This document shows positions 31,887 to 43,900 of a stretch of DNA of 64,000 nucleotides, piece by piece. Origin of the DNA: Oikopleura dioica (lineage: Eukaryota; Chordata; Appendicularia; Copelata; Oikopleuridae); the NCBI GenBank assembly GCA_907165135.1, contig OU015568.1:14891208-14955207 (forward strand), in the 5' to 3' direction. The position numbers and the translations under genes are program-made. Under the pieces are notes generated by a model, which searched no databases, was not told where the DNA came from, and worked only from the letters and a program-made list of their open reading frames with translations. The first letter of the stretch is position 1. Each line of letters starts with the position of its first letter.

Positions 31887-33179
31887 ATGGATTTTTTCGG
31901 TGACGAAAGTGCGGCCGCCCAGCCAGCAGTCCAGGCGACTTCGGACCCAGCAGCTGATTTTCTTTCTGGTGAACAAAGTGAAATCGCAAATATTGAAGGA
32001 GCTGTTTATGACGAGCCACCAGCCCAAGCAGAAGCTTCAAATGGTACTTTCGTTTACCAATCTTTTATTTCATTGGGCAAGCTAATAAAACTTATGTTGG
32101 CTTTTATGGGGTCCAAATTTATGGAATAAAGACCCGTTTTTGATGGAAAGTACGCTTTAGAGGATATTTGGTCTCGTTTACTCCTGAAATTATCGGTTGA
32201 TATTTGCAGTTATGCAGCTTTTTCCAGCTTTTATCCTCATTTTAACCTGATATAGCCCTGAATTACTCCCGGAGAAATGCTGCAGCTAGTACTCCCAAGT
32301 CGGGGTTAAATTAACCTGCTCAAGTATGCGGAGGGCATTATAAGCTCTCCGGCGTTGTGCAGAGGAGGTAAAACAATCCGCACTTTCTTATCCTTTGTTC
32401 TAGACTTTGATCCCTTTGGCGCTGGGGAAGCTCCCGCGGGGGAAGGGGCTGAAACTGAACCTGTCACCGCCGCTGCCGAAACCGCCGACGAGGAGTTTCT
32501 CTTCGAACAAGCAACTGTCCAAGCGCCCGTTGAGGAAATGTCAAATCTTGAAGTAGCCGCCGAGCCCGAGCCGAGTACGTCTCTCTGTGATTTTTAATGA
32601 TTCTCTTTACACGCGCTGTTTAGTCGCGCTGAGCCAGCCAGAACCAGTTTACACAATGCCAGTCATGGAGCCAGAAAGCATCAAATTATGGAGAGAACAG
32701 TTCAAAACGAGAATCGAGGACATTGAAACAGATGCATCTGCACAGGTAATTCGCGCATTAGCACCTTTTTTGCTTGTTTAAAAATTTGAAAAATCTTGAC
32801 CTAATTATGCAGGAACAAATTTGGAAGGACGAGGCCAAGGAGCAGATTAAAAAGTTCTACAAAGAAAGAGAGCAAAAACTCGCAGCAAACAAGGTAATTC
32901 GATCAGTTAGAAGTGAACCCTTTTGAACTTTATTTGATAGGCGAGAAATCGAGAAGATCCAAATGCGTTGAAGTTGGAACAGGAGAACTTTGACCCGACA
33001 GAAGGCATGACTGACCAGGAGAAGTGGGAAAAGGTCACTGCTAGAATAGATTTCAATGCCAAAGGTACAGTTCCCCGTCCTCTCCGCCTCTTATCATCGA
33101 TTCAGGATCCTGTACTAAGGATACAAGCCGAATGCGCCAAGTCCTGCTCCACTGCAAATCCGGCGCTGCCGAGAATTGA
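31887..33179 (+). CDS. Clathrin light chain
   Basis: Exons run from MDFFGDESAAAQPAVQA (31887) to a TGA at 33177-33179. Exon 2 begins DFDPFGAGEAP and is acidic and Ala-rich, in place of the conserved EED region. The heavy-chain-binding helix is EPESIKLWREQFKTRIEDIE, then EQIWKDEAKEQIKKFYKERE and REDPNALKLEQENFD. The C-terminus is EKWEKVTARIDFNAK|GSCTKDTSRMRQVLLHCKS, matching the Cys/RMRxVL end of animal light chains. The N-terminal uncoating region is poorly conserved. Intron 1 (about 32043-32403, 360 bp) is long for this genome. The other introns are 50-60 bp. Confidence 0.85.
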
Positions 33180-34296
33180 ATTCAATCCCTCGCTTCAAGA
33201 CAATCCAGTTCCGTAATCCTGTATTTAGACAAAAATTAAACAAAAAACATCAAATTTTAAGTACTCCTTTCTAAATCTGCAATTAACTGAAACTTTCCTG
33301 AAATTTTTATTTTTATCGATAAATATTATGCTTATATTTTACCTTGCCAAGTCTTATTATTATTTTAACTTTGTAACAACTCAGTTGTCCTCGGAATTCC
33401 GAATAAATTATTCAAAACAATAATCCCGAATATGTCTTATAAGCCGAGTCATACTGTATCTACTTTAGTACGAGTATAAAACGTCTAATGTCTATAACAA
33501 TAAACAGGAAAATATATATCAAATATGAACCTGTTGGCCTTTGTGTCGCAGCATCCCACGAAATATATCAAGCACTCAAATAGCTCTCATTTTCTTTTTT
33601 CGCCAGGGCAGGAAATACAAAAAAAACCTACAGTAAGCTCTTCCAATCGCGACTTTTACCATCAACCCATCAACCAATAAGAAATATTGATGGGAAAATT
33701 CGCTATCGTAAGAACTGATTGTAAGCTTATTTTCTCCCTGAATATCCCTACTAGGGATTCCCTAGCATATTTATTGTCCAATTTTTATTTTATTCAATGT
33801 TTTCAGTTTTCAGCTTTTCTTTATCTATTTTTAAGTTCTTATTTTTCAAAATATGGCCTTACCACCTAATGACATCTTGTTCCAACTTTAATCTCCCTGT
33901 ATGAGATCTCTCAGTGTAAGAGATAAATACCTGGCTCTCTTAAACTCAACTCGGGCATCCTACTTGGGATTATGTGCAAATATTCTTCTTTATTTTCTTA
34001 TTTATGGTGAATTTTTCGTATTTACCACAATTCAATCTCTGATGATCAAAAACTCTAATCAAACCTTATGTCTTGTCTTTTCTGGTAGTACATTTTTCTC
34101 CTCTTTCAGTCTATACTTTGCCTTCTGTAATGGCAGCTTGTTCTTACTACTATCACAGAGCAAAATCCTCTTTTAATATTATTTTTAGACTAATGACTGC
34201 TTAGTATTATGTTTACAATCTGTAATGATCCCTTCTTTCAATAATATTTCATAAAAAATGCGAGCACTTCTTTCTTATTTCTCATTTTCAGACAAA
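33180..34296. other. A/T-rich intergenic stretch, no gene supported
   Basis: About 1.1 kb after clathrin light chain. Frames at 33687 and 33901 are hydrophobic and T-rich, typical of chance frames in T-rich sequence. The zinc-finger operon starts at 34297. Confidence 0.4.
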
Positions 34297-35259
34297 ATGA
34301 AAGAGGCTAAAGAAAGTGAAGAAATACGCTTCCTGAAAAGGTACCTAGCAAAGCATGGGCGGCTCCGAACGCTCAAGGCACTGAACAAAGATCTTGAAAG
34401 AAAGAAAAAGAAAGGTAAGAAAGCAAAATGCGTTCTTGTCATATTCATAAATATTTTAGACGAAAGAAAGCCTATAGCGCTGAGTTTCACGATACTGAAA
34501 GCTCCTAAACGAAAGATAGAAGAATTAGCACCGGTCAAGCCGAAGAAGAAAGCCAAAGACGGCGAAGAAGAGAAAACTGTCACCATTCCGAAAGAATTCA
34601 AGAAGCTCGCAAAGAACTTCGGACTCCCAGAAAAACAACTTGAATTTTTCTACGAAAACAGATCGTCCTTCAACTGGGAATGTAAAGATAAAACGAAAAT
34701 TTACTGTGCCGAACAAAACTGTAAATTTAAAATTAAAAACTCAAAAAGGTGCCTTGTTGATCATGTTGTTACTGAGCACAATTATGAAGACATTCCTTGT
34801 GATCACGTCGATTGTTCTTTCGTCGCTCATTCTCGGACAAATTTACTCCGTCACAAGCAACGATTCCATGGTCACGGAAAGAAAATAGCCAAGAATAACA
34901 ACTTCAACTGCCCATACGAATCCTGTAAAAATTCATTTTCCACGGCTATTGCTTTGCGCAGACATCTTTGCGTCCACGAGAACAAGTTCTTTTTCTGCCA
35001 ATACTGCCCGTTCAAAGTCGCAACTAAGTATAATTTCTTTGCTCATATGAGTGTTCATTTTAATATCAAAAACTTTTCGTGCGAAATTTGTTCAAAGACA
35101 TTTTACTTGCGAGATACGATGGAAACCCACATCCGCGATGTCCATAGTAATGATGATTATGTTTGCGAGGACTGTGGTTTTGTAGCACAGAAACGTAATC
35201 AGTACCGCAAGCACAGAGAAACATGTGCCAAACGACTCGAATACTCAAGGATTCTTTGA
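34297..35259 (+). CDS. C2H2 zinc-finger protein, tandem copy 1
   Basis: Two exons (34297-34414, 34460-35259) give 305 aa. The N-terminal helix (EEIRFLKRYLAKHGRLRTLK) is basic; after DERKPIALSFTILKAPKRK there are six zinc-finger units, among them CDHVDCSFVAHSRTNLLRHK, CPYESCKNSFSTAIALRRHL, CEICSKTFYLRDTMETHI and a last C2HC unit. The linkers are not the canonical TGEKP. A nuclear DNA-binding role is inferred. The start follows TTTTCAGACAAA. The 45-bp intron has no stop in frame, so retention would add 15 residues. The second copy follows 82 bp downstream. Confidence 0.85.
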   Translation: MKEAKESEEIRFLKRYLAKHGRLRTLKALNKDLERKKKKGKKAKCVLVIFINILDERKPIALSFTILKAPKRKIEELAPVKPKKKAKDGEEEKTVTIPKEFKKLAKNFGLPEKQLEFFYENRSSFNWECKDKTKIYCAEQNCKFKIKNSKRCLVDHVVTEHNYEDIPCDHVDCSFVAHSRTNLLRHKQRFHGHGKKIAKNNNFNCPYESCKNSFSTAIALRRHLCVHENKFFFCQYCPFKVATKYNFFAHMSVHFNIKNFSCEICSKTFYLRDTMETHIRDVHSNDDYVCEDCGFVAQKRNQYRKHRETCAKRLEYSRIL

Positions 35260-35341
35260 ATTGTGATCTTGTGCTCTACTTCTTGAATAATATTTCATAA
35301 AAATATATCCGACTTTTTCTCATTTGTCATTTTAAGACAAA

Positions 35342-36536
35342 ATGGAAGAGGCTGAAGAAAGTGAAGAAATACGCTTCGTGAAAAAGTACCTAGCAAAGAA
35401 TGGTCGATTACGAGCGCTGAAAGCACTGAACAAAGATCTTGAAAGAAAGAAAAAGAATGGTAAGAAAACGGTCAATTCTTGATGAAGAACTCCTTAGACG
35501 AACGTAAACCTGTTACGCTGAGTTTTGCGATACAGAAAGCTTCTGATGGAAAGAGAGAAAATGCGGAAGGGCGTGAAGCAAAGAAGGGAAGTACGGAAGC
35601 CAAAAAAGTCGAAGAGAAAGAAAATGCCAGCATTTCAAAAGACGCAGATCAAAATTCAAATAAGAAGAACGCAGACAATGGTATTGAGTTATTCTGCTCT
35701 TACTAATTCTCAACTTGATTGTAGTCGGCCGAAAGCCTGTATCTCTGAGTTTTACGATACTGAAGGCTCCTAAAAGAAAGATAGAAGAATTAGCGCCAGT
35801 CAAGCCAAAGAAGAGCATGGTCAAGAAAGCCAAAGATGTGGATGAAGAGAAACGTGTAACCATTCCAAAAGAATTCAAGATACTCGCCAAGAACTTTGGA
35901 CTGCCGGAAGAACATCTTGAATTTTTCTATGAAAATAGATCATCGTTCAACTGGGAGTGTAAAGATACAACTGAAATTCACTGTGCTGAAAAAAACTGTA
36001 ACTTTAAAATGAAAGCGTCAAAAGGTTGTTTGGTAGAGCACACTATATCTGCGCATAATTATGAAGATATTCCTTGTGATCATGTTGATTGTAAATTTGT
36101 CACATACTCACGGAAAAATTTTAATCTTCATAAAAGCCGTTTCCATAGCCATGGGAAAAAACCAACTTTATACGGCGATCACAAGTGTCCTTATCCATCA
36201 TGTAAAAACTCTTTTCTGACTCCGCATATATTGCGGCTGCATCTTGATGTCCATGAAAATAACGTTTTTTCCTGCAAATATTGCCCTTACAGAGTCGTGT
36301 ACAAGGACTACATATTTACTCATTTAAAGGTTCACTTCAATATAAAAAATTTCGAGTGCGATATTTGTTGTAAGAAATTTCACAGGCGTCAGCACTTGGC
36401 AGATCATATGACTATTGTTCATAGCAATGACGATTTTGAATGTATTCACTGTGGATTTAAGACTCCAAAGCGAAATAAATTGATAACCCATAGAAAAACA
36501 TGCGCAAAGCGCCTTGAAAACTCTAGGATTCTTTGA
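35342..36536 (+). CDS. C2H2 zinc-finger protein, tandem copy 2 with duplicated exon
   Basis: Three exons (35342-35459, 35498-35680, 35725-36536) give 370 aa. The N-terminus and the six finger units align throughout with copy 1 (for example CDHVDCKFVTYSRKNFNLHK). Exon 2 (DERKPVTLSFAIQKAS, then Lys/Glu-rich) and the start of exon 3 (GRKPVSLSFTILKAPKRK) are two versions of the same peptide, so one exon has been duplicated within this copy. The leader TTTTAAGACAAA resembles that of copy 1. Spacing of 82 bp upstream and 86 bp downstream suggests a shared operon. Confidence 0.85.
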
Positions 36537-36622
36537 GCTACTTCCTTACTGCACTTTTTCCCACAAACAAGCATTTTCGAGAGGATCTATCGTTATTTTT
36601 TATAAGCAAATTATTATTTTAG

Positions 36623-37093
36623 ATGAGATGGGTCTTTTTATTCCTATCTCTGTCGGCTAGCTCGGAATCGGAAGATAACACCGATCCCGCCACTGATGCG
36701 AGTCCACTTCCAACATCTTCGCCGTCTAATCTGACATCAACGACCTACGGCTTCGGTGATGTTTTGGGGTAACTCAATCCAGTTAACGACGTTCGAAAGA
36801 TACCCAGGAATAAAAGAACTTGTTCAGGAAAGAAAATGGAATTCTTATTCGCGGTGCTGTTACGGTCGTTGTTGTAGGGTTGATTATTCTTGCTTCAATT
36901 TTAGTCAAAAGGTGTTCTTGTAAAAAACCTACTCGAAAGTAAGCTGCTTTCATTTTAATCTATTCTAACGTTATTCGGATTCAGATACGAAATTATCGAA
37001 GCTAACCAGCTCATTGGTGACGATTCAGATAGTGATTCTGAAGTAGACATCTTTCAAAAACGTATGCCTGAAAATATATTCATTTCTTGCTAA
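36623..37093 (+). CDS. Small type I membrane protein (FAM174-like layout)
   Basis: Three exons (36623-36768, 36828-36938, 36985-37093) give 121 aa. A signal peptide (MRWVFLFLSLSASS) is followed by a Ser/Thr/Pro-rich short ectodomain with NLTS, a membrane span (GAVTVVVVGLIILASILV), then RCSCKKPTRKYEII and an acidic tail GDDSDSDSEVDIFQ. The RKY after the span and the acidic end resemble FAM174 proteins, but similarity is weak, so no symbol is given. The ATG directly follows TTATTTTAG, 86 bp after the zinc-finger stop; this is a probable third operon gene. Confidence 0.6.
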
Positions 37094-37194
37094 AAATACT
37101 ACGCGCATCACTGATTATTCATTAATTCAAAAGTACCACTATCGCTTTGCACGACCGATATGCTCTAGTTCTCTCAGTTTTCATCAATTTTCTT

Positions 37195-37725
37195 GTGTGC
37201 GCGTCTTTTCTGGCATTTTTGAGAAATGCGTCTTTTCTGGCATCGTGTTCTTTCTGGCAGTCGCGTCTTTTCTGGCACTGGAGTCTGATTCATTTTACTC
37301 TGATATTGAGTAGGGTCTACCAAATCTAATAAGCTGATATGAATAGCATAAAACCTTTACCTTCAATAGCAACTTGCCACAGGCAAAACTTTTTATTTGA
37401 TTTATAAGTTTTTATCATCAAAGAAAATAGTGCTGATCATTTACATAATTTAAAAGATTTTCAGCATTTATTATGATGATCTAATAATTCTTTATTCGAT
37501 TCTAGTGCCAAGAAATTGGTCCCCTCAATCATATTCAAAACTACGGGTTCTTCTTCTTGAAGATAATTTAAGAAGGAAATAACAGTTGATTAGATTTGGT
37601 AGACCCTACTTGATATTAGAATTCAATGAATCAGACTTCAATGCCAGAAAAGACGCGACTGCCAGAAAGAACGCGATGCCTGAAAAGACGCATTTCCCAA
37701 AAATGCCAGAAAAACGCGCACCCAA
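37195..37725. repeat. Foldback repeat with GCGTCTTTTCTGGCA units
   Basis: About 135 bp at 37195-37330 recurs in inverted orientation at 37587-37725, around a 250-bp A/T-rich centre. Inner ends share TAGGGTCTACCAAATCTAAT. Each arm also contains three or four imperfect copies of GCGTCTTTTCTGGCA. No target duplication is clear. The short frames across the arms are not credible genes. It fills the gap before ABCF1. Confidence 0.7.
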
Positions 37726-37918
37726 TTTTCTTCTGTACGAATACTCCTGTATGAATACTTTGTGCTTTGTATGTTAATTAAACCTTCTTCCTTTCTGCAG
37801 AATCTTAATTATCGAGCAGTTCTGGTTCTCTTGGATTCGAACAACAGTTTCAACTTTTCACTTCTTCGCTAAAATATAATTTATAAATAACAAAAATTTC
37901 TCCCTCTTCTTTCCCAGA

Positions 37919-40900
37919 ATGGCCAAGGGTAAGAAAGGAAAGAAGAACCAACAAGACGAAGATGCCGAGTGGGATCGTCTTGAAAAAGAAGCCGCGGCGA
38001 AAAAAGCCGCTGCGGCTAGTTCCACTGGTGGTGGCGACGCTGAGCCGCAAATGAGCAAATCACAGATGAAGAAACTAAAACGAGAGGCGAAGAAAGGCAA
38101 CAAACAGCAAGGTTTTGCCCAGCTTGAAGTCGAAGACGAAGAGCCAGAAATCGAGGAAAGCGAGGAAGATATTCCAGCGCCCCTTCCAGCCAAAGGAAAG
38201 AAAAACAAGAAGAACAAGAAAAAGGGCGGCTTCGCTGCTTTGGACCTTTCAGATGAAGAAGAGGAGGAAGAAGAAGAAGAGATCGTCTCGCCTCCTCCAC
38301 AAAAGAAAGGCGGAAAGAAAAATAAAGGAAAGGGGGCTAAAGGAGGTTTCGCTGCTCTGGAAATGTCAGAGGAATCAGAGGAGGAAGTCTCCGAGGCTGA
38401 ATCAGAGGAAGAAGTTAAGCCGCAAAAGGACAAAAAAGGTAAAAAGGGCAAAAATCGCGAGCCCTCGCCTGAACCCGAATTGAAATCGAAAAAGAAGGGT
38501 AAAAAGGGAAAACGATCGCCGACACCTGAACCGGAACCTGAACCGGAGCCAGTTGTGGAAAGCAAATCCTCAAAGAAAAAGGATAAGAAATCGAAGAAAA
38601 AGTCAAAGTGGGAGGAACTCGCCGAGCCCGAACCGGAACCAGAGGCTGAGCCGGAACCTGAGCCAGAGCCCGAAAAGAAATCTTCGAAAAAAGACAAAAA
38701 GAAAGACAAGAAATCGAAAAAATCAGCTTTTGAACAGTTGGCGGATGAAATGGACGAGGAAGAAGTTGAAGATGTTGTTGAGGAAATGGAGGATTTGAGC
38801 ATTTCAAAGAAAAAGAAGCGTGGAGGTAAGAAAAATGCAGATAACGATTCCCGGGACATTGCCGGGGACGCCGAAGATCACGATGGTCTTATCTATTTTG
38901 ATGCCGAGGAGGAGAAACTGCGCAAAAAGGAAGCTGAGGCCGAAAAACGTCGAGCCGAGGCGGAGGTTATTACTGCTCTTGCTTGACTGTAATGATGCTG
39001 TTTTTAGGAAGCGATGAAAACGATGACCAGGAAGGAAAAGAAAAAATTCTTGGCTAAAATGGCATTGGAAGATGAGCTGCGGAAAATCGAGGAGAATACG
39101 GCTAACATGGGATCTTTTGCGGTCTCGCAGCAAGAATCTGCCGGAAAAGAAGTTGAGGGAGATGATATCAAGATTGATAATTTCTCTATTTCCGGTAATA
39201 AGCTTGACAGGGAATATTATTTGATAATTTGAATGGACAATTTTTACCACGAATAGGGAAAAAGATATTTCTGTTGCGTTTTCTTCTGATTCATTTTGAG
39301 TTTTTCTTTTTTCGGCGTTAGAATGTAACAAGTCATACATTTTGTATCATTTTGAAAATGGTCAAAAGCGGGTTTATGATTTTAAAGATTTTTACGCGTG
39401 AACCTTTCCCTAAATACCTCGAAATCGAACCAAGATAAGACGGTAAACCGCAGAGCGCACAGTAGGGGACCAATATTCTCGCCATGAAGTTCGATCCTTT
39501 TATCGAACCCAAAGCATAAAATTTCATCTGGATTCCATATTTGCTTGGTTGCGGTGTTGTAAAGTTAAATTTTAGCTGGTGGCCGAGAACTGTTCAAAGA
39601 CGCAAAGTTGAAAATTACGGCCGGACGGCGATACGGTCTCGTTGGCCCCAACGGCCGCGGTAAGACCACCCTTCTTCGGCACATTGGCAACCGAGCTCTC
39701 AGGATCCCAAAGCATATTGACACACTCTATTGCGAACAAGAGGTCAAGGCTGATGAGACGCCAGCCATTGAAGCGGTCCTCTCTTCTGATGTCAAAAGGT
39801 AAGACTCACTACTCGACAAATAAACCAACAAAAAACAACACTAGAACGGAACTGATCGCCGAGCAAAAGCGAATTCAAGCCCGATTGGAACGAGGCGACA
39901 CATCCGTTTTGGAAAGATTGCAAGAAATCGATGAGGAACTTATCGCCATTGGAGCAGAGTCGGCTGAAGGTCGCGCCAGGCGAATCTTATCCGGTCTTGG
40001 TTTTACTAAGAAAATGCAGGTAACTTTCTTTGCCTTCTTTTATCCAGGCATAAAGGTCAAAGAGTCCCAGTAAACCTTGTTTGACCCCTCTTTTGAAAGC
40101 CTGCTTATGAGAATAATATCAAAAGACACATTGTATGACGTTCAATTTATCAATCTTTTTGTAAATATTTAATACAGGTTGCGAGGGTCAAACTCTTTTT
40201 CCTAGCCAAAGGAAAGATCAACTGTATCTCTTATAAACTGGTCAGCTAAACGAACTCATGCAAATTAAACAAGCTAAGGTGGGTTTTGAATTTAATCGGG
40301 CAATCTTGGTCCTGCTCTCTCCCTGATATTGAAAACATAAACCAAACATATCATACATGTATGGATAGAGCCTTTAAAGATCTAGCAACTCTGCATTGGA
40401 ATTCCAAAAATATCAAATATAATCAGTTTTATCGGAGTTTTTCCTTCAAAACTGGGTTGCATTTTTTGAAAATTGAACAGTGCGAGACATGAATTCAGAT
40501 TAGATTTCAACATTTTAAACGCCTGAAAACCGGTAATTTTTGGCTGATTTGTTATTCAAATGCAGAGTTTATCAACCTGTAGGAGATCGAAAAGGATCTG
40601 ATTGTCAATTTTGGTGAAAACCGGCAATTCAGATAAAAATCCGGGAGTAAAAACCGGGAATTTCTATAGATTTCGGAAATTCCAATGCAGAGTTTGTAGA
40701 GCTCAAAAAGCTCTTTCCAACCATGTGTCATATGGTTTATTAGAAATTTCGGAGCTACAGCCAAAGAAAGATTGCCCGATTAAATTCAAAACCCACCTAA
40801 GAGAAAATCATTTTGATCGTACATAAAACAACCAGACTTTGACTTTTCAAACACAAGAAAAGAGCCATTGACGACAATTTGAATTTAACAAGACTAAAGT

Positions 40901-43900
40901 ACAATTGTAGCCACTAGACATGAACTTTGAATTATTTGCTGAACACTAGACATTTGTGAGACGCAACCAATTTACATTTCTTACAGGCCCGGGCGACCAA
41001 AGATTTCTCTGGCGGTTGGCGAATGCGAGTTTCCCTCGCACGTGCTCTTTTCATCGAGCCAACGTTGTTGCTGCTCGATGAACCTACAAACCATCTCGAT
41101 TTGAACGCCGTCATTTGGCTGGACAACTATCTTTGTGGATGGAAAAAGACGCTGTTGGTCGTTTCTCACGACGCCGGCTTTTTGGACAATATCTGTACCG
41201 ATATCATGCACCTGGAGAACAAGAAGCTCGTCTATTACAAGGGCAACTACAGTCAGTTCCAGTGTATGCACGAGCAGCATATGAAGGAAATGCAGAAAGC
41301 ATATGAAAAGCAGCAGAAGAATATTAAAGCTAGCAAGGTTAGTTTCTCATGAAAAAAAGCACTCATGTGACCCGGGAACAATAAGATGTCAATTTTTAAT
41401 GTTGAAATTGTGAAGGTGCTTAAATCGACATTAATAATTCAAAAACAATAAAATGAGGGGTATTTTTTAAGTTAAAATTCACTTTCAAAATTCTCCTTTA
41501 CGATTTTTATCCTATTTGCCTCCAATGCCAAAAAGATTGCTTGAAAGCGGGCGACTGGGGCACGTGAAGGCACGTTGAAGGACACTGACCTTAAGAATGT
41601 TACTTAGGCAAAAGGCCAAAGCAAAGCCAAAGCTGAGACGAAGGCCCGCGAAGCTCTTACGAAAAAGCAAGCAAAGAATCGGGCAAAGCTCGCTGGTAAT
41701 ATGGAATCGTCTCAAGGACAGGGCAAGCTAAATTTTTTTCATTAAAAAAATCCTCTATTTGAAAATTTCTAATCAATAAAATTGAATTTTCTCAGTGATC
41801 GAAAAAAGTTCAAGGTCTGACCTTTGCCTTCATCCGTACTCGTCTAAAAAGCTAGCCCACGGTCAGACACACAGACAGAACTCATCGAAAGACCGAAAGA
41901 ATACTCCGTCAAGTTCCGCTTTCCAGAAGTTCAAAATCTCAATCCGCCGATTCTTGGTCTCTACGACGCGTATTTTGGGTATCCAGGGCAGAAACCACTT
42001 TTCAAAAATGTCAACTTTGGTATCGACATGGGATCAAGGATATCAATCGTGGGTCCAAATGGTGTTGGCAAGTCTACATTCCTCAAACTGCTCATAGGAG
42101 AGGAGCAACCGACGGATGGTGAGTTACGATTGTTTTTATGTTTTTGTATGGTTGGAGAATCTTTTAATCTTGACAAAAAGTCAACCAGTATTTGAAATGG
42201 CGGGAAGTTAGGCTACTGTTCTAAATGCTAGAATCAAGGAAAAAAGGTTAAAAAGATATGTTGACCGATAAAAGGAGTTAGCGGAATAATATTTGAAATT
42301 TACGTTTGTCATTACGAATAAGTTTCAACTAGCAGTAAAATGGACGGTATTTTGTTTGACTAGACAGTGGCCGTCGTTCAGACCAATTTAAGTTTTTAAG
42401 CCATACCTTGAATTCATTTCTTCCCCGAAAAATTTGATCGCATTTCAAGGTGGTTTTTCACTAAACCACAAACCACCAAAGTTCTACGAATCCCAAGTAC
42501 TGCCTGTTTAAATATTTTTTACTGTTTGTAAAAGAAAAACTATCTTATTTTCAATAGAAAATTGCCGCGTGTTTTTCTAATTCCAAAAGCGGGCATTTAA
42601 TGCTTGCTTCTTTTCTAAGCTTATTTCGGACTGAAATTGAATTTTTATGACCCTTAACAATTTTGGATTTCACGGTAGATTTCACGATCATTGAGTTTAT
42701 TTTTAGGCGAAATGAAGAAATCACATCGTGTTCGAATCGGGTACTACTCGCAGCACTCGGCGGAACAGCTCGATCTTAATAAATCGCCCGCCGAGTATCT
42801 GGTCTCAAAGGTAAGCTAATCAGAAAGTAGAGGACCTGGAGAGTACAAGAGCTGATGTTTAAATTGTTAAAATATAAGTTAAAAGCTTTGTTTATAATTT
42901 AAATGAATGCATGAATACGCCGTTGTATTCTAACGTCAAACCACTCACGTAATGCCTAAAGAATGAGTAGCAGGGTAATTGAGAATTTCAATTATAAATT
43001 GACTTCGCGGAGAAACAAAAGCTTCTTACTTGACTTTTACGCGAAGTGAATCAATATCCTAAAAGGATCGAGAAAAGATGAAGGGCTATCTACTCGCTCA
43101 TCTTTCAACGATCACTTTAATGAAAGAAATAGCATGCCTAGGGGAAATCACTAATAATTGAGCTTTTTTTTAGGCTTAGTAGGGTAGGCATATAATACAG
43201 TTTTAGAAAGCCCAGAAGCTGGGGATCATTTTGACTATTGATACTGGGGGGTGATCTCGTACCCTGAGGGCATTTAGCTACCTCCAAAGTCCCAAAATCT
43301 GGCCAACTTCGGAAATTTGAATTTTTGAGTGCCTGGAGTGGCCTTTCAGAGCCAGCGCTTATGCTAGAATTGTAGCCCAGGCTCTGACGGTCATTTTGAG
43401 ATATAGAAAAGTACTGAGACCCCGGGGTTCCTGAGGAGCTAGAGGCCCTTGAAGTTGGGGAACTCGACAAAAAATTAGTACTTTTTCACAAAAAGTACAC
43501 CATTTGTGTCAAAAATGCCTCCCAAAGACTTTTTATAGATGTTTCTTCATGAAAAAATGTTCAAGAAATCATTTGGGGTCATCTGAGGTCACTCTAGGTC
43601 AGAAATTATCAAAAATTTAGAAAACTGTCATGAGTGACCCGATCTGACCTCAGATGACCCCAAATGATTTCTTGAACATTTTTTCATGAAGAAACATATA
43701 TATAAAGTCTTTGGGAGGCATTTTTGACACAAATGGTGTACTTTTTGTGAAAAAGTACTAATTTTTTGTCGAGTTCCCCAACTTCAAGGGCCTCTAGCTC
43801 CTCAGGAACCCCGGGGTCTCAGTACTTTTCTATATCTCAAAATGACCGTCAGAGCCTGGGCTACAATTCTAGCATAAGCGCTGGCTCTGAAAGGCCACTC

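Noticed and set aside
33901-34176. Hydrophobic 91-codon frame
   Set aside because: T-rich sequence gives Phe/Leu/Ser-rich chance frames; no signal or homologue recognised.
37858-38859. 333-codon minus-strand frame rich in Ser and Phe
   Set aside because: It is the antisense shadow of the Lys/Glu-rich N-terminus of ABCF1; composition follows from the complement of AAG/GAA codons.
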